From Nymphaea colorata (Eukaryota > Streptophyta > Magnoliopsida > Nymphaeales > Nymphaeaceae), in assembly GCF_008831285.2 (NCBI RefSeq), contig NC_045140.1:24694131-24758130 (forward strand): DNA of 64,000 bases, in the 5' to 3' direction. Every line of letters begins with the position of its first letter. Position 1 is the stretch's first letter. This document shows, in pieces, positions 59,346 to 64,000 of this stretch. The translations under genes and the position numbers were made by a program. Under the pieces are notes generated by a model. The model was given only the letters and a program-made list of their open reading frames with translations, was not told the DNA's origin and did no database searches.

Positions 59346-61369
59346 AGATAGGGCAGCGGGGCTGGTTGATTGCGAGGTTACAATTTGTGGTGAAACTTTT
59401 TTACCGCTTCCAAGTAGCCGTATTATGAGTGGAGAAAAAACTTATTTCATTTCACAAAAGAAACTTTACTTTCACTATTTTTTCTTATTATGTCATTTTT
59501 TATTTTTTGGGCGAGTATGAGTAATATTTAATCCTATATTATAGATGATAGCCAAAACTTTTATGATACAAAGTATGCTTTCTATGCTTTAGAGTGTTGC
59601 CCTGGTTGCGCTTCATCTTAGATGTCAGTTTTTTTTTTTTTTGCTCATAATTCAAGAATTCAAATTAAATAGTGGGTCTCTCTTTCTTTCTATTAAATGA
59701 ATTGTGAATTGTTGAGAGGTAGGCTCTCTTTCTTTTATTAAAAAAATAATAATATCGGCTCCAAGAAAGTAGTCAGGTGCCGTTCCAAGTTGGTGAGAAC
59801 GATATTGTGAAGCTGATCGACAACTTTGCACGCTGAAATGAAATTTCTCAGTTGATTCAATCCTTACCAGCTACCACCATTGTTTTAAAATGGAAAGAAA
59901 TATAAAAAGAAGGAGATTTGTCAAAGTGTGGGGGAAGACCACGCCATCTTCAACAACTAATAGATCGAAAACAGCAACGCTGTAGAATTTTTATTTCATC
60001 TTGTTGGCAAAACTTTTGGAATACATGGCGCCGCCACGAGAGGATATGTTCCACCACCATCCACGTCAGTTGAATGTCTCTTTTCCAAATCTGACGATTT
60101 GGTTGCTGCTCCTTCACAGCGATGCTAATGTTTTCCTACGTTGGTTCTTTCAAAATAGACTCATCAACATTAGTTCAATTTCAAATCCATGCTTTTGTTT
60201 TACATAAATTAAATTAAAGATCTAGGGGCTGACCAGGGTGTTACATTCACCGTGATCATAAAAAACCGATATGTGATAAACTTGGAGCATTTTACCGTCA
60301 CAGATGAAAGACCATAATATACAACCTACTATATATATAATGCATCCTACTTATATGTCTTAATAATTATAAAAGGGTTCTTATTAATAACAATATTGTC
60401 GTCTTAAGAATATATTCGTTACCAAGTCATTCATGCGTTTTAAGAACATACGTTTTTCTTATCAAACAATTCATAAGTGTAACTAAGAAGTTAAAATTGC
60501 TAGATGACCTTTACATCTCGTGGTGGCAAAATGGGCTTAGAACAATCCAAAATCCCGAATTCCATATACATGAATGCAAAAGTGAAAAGAAAAATGAAAA
60601 GCATCAATTAGGAAGAGGACCATACGGCAACAAAAGCTTTTGTCACAACTTCGAGAGGTAGTCTGGACTTTGAGGATTTCTTCTTCAAGTTATAGACGTT
60701 GTGAAGCAAAAGACAAATCCGGAGACAATATATTCTCAATCCAGCGGGAAAAACCTGGACCGTGGGGTTGGTGCGCGGTGGATCAATAGGGAAAAATTGA
60801 AAATTCGACGAGCCGCCAGATATCTGTTGATAATTCTTAAAAACTAACCTGTCAACTTTCATGATCGGAAGTGGAAAGCTATTTCCAATGTAAGGGTTGC
60901 TGTTAGGTTTCCCACCTTCTACTAATTAAAAATAATCATTCTTTTGAAATTGAACCCGACAAATCAAGGAATAGATGCATCTTAACTAACTAATATTAAT
61001 ATTTTGAACATATTTTATATTGCACAGTTGATGTAAAAAAATTGCTGAACTGCAAAATAAAAAAGTTTCGTTTTTATTTTGACGATCTAATTATCACTAG
61101 TTTGGGTTTTGAATTAATATCATGTTAGAACGGATTAGTTTGTAGCTACGGCGTCTTACAGATTAGTGCATTTGAGAACAGCCTTTCAGTAAATATGTCA
61201 ATTTTGAAAAGTTCGTTGAACGGAGCATTTTTTTTACTAGGGGTCTCTCCTTCCGGCACTGTGGGGGCTGGCTTCAACTATGGCGGCCGAGGGGGAGGGG
61301 GCAGACAATGGCAGCTCCACGGAATCCGCTCCGGCCGTCACTCTCACCTTCCACTCGCCGCGCCCCGCT

Positions 61370-61377
61370 TATAAATA
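61370..61377 (+). promoter_or_regulatory. TATA box of the NAGS gene
   Basis: TATAAATA follows a GC-rich stretch (GCGCCCCGCT-like). It lies 91 bp before the start codon, predicting a leader of about 60 bases that is pyrimidine-rich and contains no ATG. Confidence 0.7.
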
Positions 61378-61467
61378 TACCGACCTCCTTTCTTACACCA
61401 ACCCACCTCGCTCCTTCCTCCGTATATTCCTTTCTCTCTGAGTCTCTGAGCTCCAGATTTTCCTCCA

Positions 61468-64000
61468 ATGGCCGCGAGTGTGCGACCGAGCCTCAGGACC
61501 TCAATTCCATTGAAAATTTATCGTGGGAGACTTGATGGGACCGCTGGTCCGTCTCGGCTGGGGTTCCGCCGAAGGAACCTGCTTCCTCCCGCGAGAGCGT
61601 CCGCCGAAGCCACGTTCTCGCCAGAGAACGGCGGCAGGAAGAATGAGGTCAAGCCGCCGAAATGCTTTTCGAACGAGACGGAGAACGGATCCTTTCCGGA
61701 GGGCTCTAACCGAGCGAACGATCAGTTCGTCGGGTGGTTCCACCAGGCGTGGCCGTATATCCGGGGCCACAGAGGGAGCACGTTCGTCGTCGTCATCTCA
61801 AGCGAGATCGTGGACAATCCTGAGTTGCTCGATGGAATTCTTCAGGTGGATATGGAACGAATGCCCGTGGCTTCGGCTTTTCGTATCTCCATTCTCGTTT
61901 TTCTCTTCTGCTCTTTATTTTATTTGAATTGTCGGCTTGCTTTTCATCGTTATGTTCTACTTTCCCGTTGTTCCTTTTGAAGCTGGATTCTAGTTAATGG
62001 AAGTTTCTTGTGGAAGTATCTGCTCGTCAATGTACTTTCATGCTTTCAAAGGAACCTTCTGAGTTTTCATGAAACTCATCTTGTTAAAGATAACACTCTT
62101 CTAACACTGTAAGCGTCTTCTTCATTTTGAAAGAGTTATGTGTTTATGAAGTAAAAGCTAAGTGTTCTTATAGAGCACGTAGGAAACACCTTCTATGTAC
62201 AAGACATTAGGGCTGTGCGGCTGTGCCGTTTTCTAGTCGTCCTTGTTCTTCTTCTTTGTTGATGTTCTTATTTACTTTGGATCCAGAGCTTTGTTAAACA
62301 CCGGTTTCTCGCTTGACGGGTTGATCCCGTGTCTTGTTCTGGAAAGTATAAGCTACGGTATGAGAGTTTTTGCACGCCAAAAGTTTGGGGAATTCTCTTG
62401 TTTCATGTCTCATAACGATTGACTGAATGTGATTGTGAAGCAAAGGAAGCTGACTTTAGCCTTGTTTACAGTTCACGTGCGCATATAGATGACTGATGCA
62501 TCTGGACAAGGGCGTTTTTTCCTTGTTTGTGGCAAGTTAATTGTTTGTAAGAGCAGATTAATATGGACCTGTTTCATAAGTCCGTTGGTTCTCTTCATGG
62601 CTGTTACCGTTGTTTACAGATTTGCTACGTCCATGTCCATAAACGTGTATTCAGTAGCGTTCGCGAAGATACTGATGTGCACAAGCTCTTGGTGTCAGGA
62701 TTTGTCTCTCCTGCATGGTTTGGGGATCAAGTTTGTTATTGTTCCTGGGACTCAGTTGCACATTGATAGGCTTTTGACAGAGAGAGGTATCCAAATCTAC
62801 CCTTTTCTCGATGGAACGATAGTCTCAAATAGTGTATTATATTTTGTAGTTACCATGCATTTTTGTACTAATGTGGGACATTACGTGAATCTTTCAAACT
62901 TGATATGAACTTTTTTTCCACGCTGTAGGAAGAAGAGCAAAGTATGCTGGTCGCTACAGAATTACAGATTCTGATTCACTGAAAGCAGCAATGGAAGCTG
63001 CTGGGACAGCTCAGTATGCAATACAATCAAAGCTCTCTCCTGGCCCTCCTATACTGAGTCTTCGCCGGCATGGTGACAATAGTCGTTGGCATGATGTTGG
63101 TGTCAGGGTTGTTAGTGGAAACTTTCTGGCAGCTAAGGTAAGATGCTCATTAGTGCTTTTTCTCACATCTGTGTGCCATGTCCACTCTTTTCTGGCTGGT
63201 AAATCTCATGTTTGTTTGCACTATGACCCAAGTTCGATTGCCCTAACACCCAAGTTTGATTGTGGTGGTTCTGTCACATGCATAATTTTCAGTAGAACTG
63301 ATTTTGGTAGGGGCATGATGAGAAATGCAACCTGTTCAATGCCTTACAGAAATAATTTTTATTCAGCAGTTCCAAAAATTTCCTTCCAATGATCACATAT
63401 TTCATGGTGCAACTGTCAACTGCTTCCTTTGTTTTTCTCAATAAAGAAACTAAATGGGTAGTTTGTTGTCGTGATTGACGAGGTTTTACGATGACCAAAA
63501 CCTGGAATTATTTGCTTGTTATTGTGGCATGAAGTGGTTGATTTCTGGGTACTGCCATGACAGAATTTTGTTGTTTGTAAAAAACATTATATGTTGAACC
63601 TTTTTCCCTTCCAGGTGAATCCTATGGACTACACTGATTTCCTTTCCTTTTCTTTTCCTATAATATTGTTATACCAGAGAAGAGGAGTTGTCGATGGAAT
63701 TGATTATGGAGCTACTGGTGAAGTAAAGAAAATAGATATTTCTCAAATACAGGAAAGGCTTGAAGCTGATTGCATAGTTGTAGTGAGCAACCTGGGTTAC
63801 TCCAGCTCTGGAGAAGTACTTAACTGCAAGTATGCTACGCATAAATTTTATCTATAATTGCTTGCGCTGTTTTAATCTGATCTTGTGTGTTCCAATATGT
63901 CAACTATATTATAGATTTATGTTCTCCATGTTCATACTTCAGTTCAGGGGTTCTGTAAGTAGACATACTTTACTTGCTCGTCAACATGTTGGGATCTGGA
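61468..64000 (+). CDS. NAGS: N-acetylglutamate synthase, chloroplastic (first four exons)
   Basis: Catalyses acetyl-CoA + glutamate to N-acetylglutamate, the first step of ornithine/arginine synthesis, in plastids. Exons visible: 61468-61845, 62699-62786, 62929-63137, 63678-63829; all phases match, and the fourth ends TGC AA|GTATGC, so the gene continues beyond the window. The N-terminus ([20 protein letters not shown]) is Ser/Arg/Thr-rich and low in acidic residues, as for a transit peptide. The amino-acid-kinase-fold regulatory domain follows: [97 protein letters not shown] and [14 protein letters not shown]. The GNAT acetyltransferase domain would be encoded downstream. The start is the first ATG after the TATA box. 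Confidence 0.93.

Larger units (their letters stand above)
52700..61369. other. Intergenic region without a supported gene
   Basis: This is 8.7 kb between the divergent coiled-coil and NAGS genes. It is AT-rich, with MITE-like elements, dispersed GGGCC-type repeats, CA/TA microsatellites and short unlike ORFs. A GC-rich patch at 53510-53580 and its relative at 54990-55060 (TGGGCAACTGCCCAC) look like ends of one dispersed repeat also present near 40600-40680. I saw nothing I could name at 59640-61200. Confidence 0.55.

Noticed and set aside
17239-61468. SAMDC and NAGS as a metabolic gene cluster
   Set aside because: They are 43 kb apart with unrelated genes between, have independent promoters, and no shared regulatory site was found.
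63600-63677. Acceptor at TTCCAG|GTGAATCC for the fourth NAGS exon
   Set aside because: It would insert about 24 residues not found in the family; ACCAG|AGAAGAGG gives the conserved LAAKRRGVVDG join.

Overview
This is nuclear DNA of a flowering plant. The protein-coding exons are short and interrupted by canonical GT-AG introns. The spaces between genes are AT-rich and full of microsatellites, MITE-like elements and broken retroelements. The genes themselves are plant-specific types: LRR receptor kinases, an S-adenosylmethionine decarboxylase with its plant-type upstream ORFs, and a plastid-type N-acetylglutamate synthase. Codon usage is not strongly GC-biased, so a grass is unlikely; I cannot name the species.

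Layout. (1) 1-3955, plus strand: the 3' part of a non-RD LRR receptor kinase of the At2g24130 type, two visible exons. (2) 3956-15240: no convincing gene; MITE-like elements, two opposed fragments of one LINE reverse-transcriptase family, tandem duplications and TA/GA microsatellites. (3) About 15250-18700, plus strand: the S-adenosylmethionine decarboxylase locus, with a promoter, a leader intron, an overlapping tiny/small uORF pair, a possible third uORF and an intronless 395-residue proenzyme ORF. (4) 18430-29229: no convincing gene; transposon relics. (5) 29230-32866, plus strand: an 11-exon NIK-type LRR-II receptor kinase (649 residues). (6) 35620-51303, minus strand, with a non-coding first exon near 52110-52440: a 17-coding-exon gene for a 605-residue coiled-coil protein of unknown function. 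Its introns hold a Ty3/gypsy-type LTR, a ~225-bp tandem array, a Ty1/copia RNase H relic and a 50-bp perfect duplication. (7) 52700-61369: no convincing gene; MITE-like elements and microsatellites. (8) 61468-64000 and beyond, plus strand: the first four exons of chloroplast N-acetylglutamate synthase.

The genes do not form a pathway cluster. Two touch arginine/polyamine metabolism: NAGS starts ornithine/arginine synthesis, and SAMDC supplies aminopropyl groups for spermidine and spermine. At 43 kb apart I take this as coincidence. Two others are unrelated receptor kinases. I found no clearly undescribed system. The most informative signals are the uORF architecture of SAMDC, a probable GC-AG intron and duplicated MSA-like promoter sites in the coiled-coil gene, and the LINE fragment pair. 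All exon boundaries were read by eye from splice consensus, reading phase and family similarity; no alignment was run.
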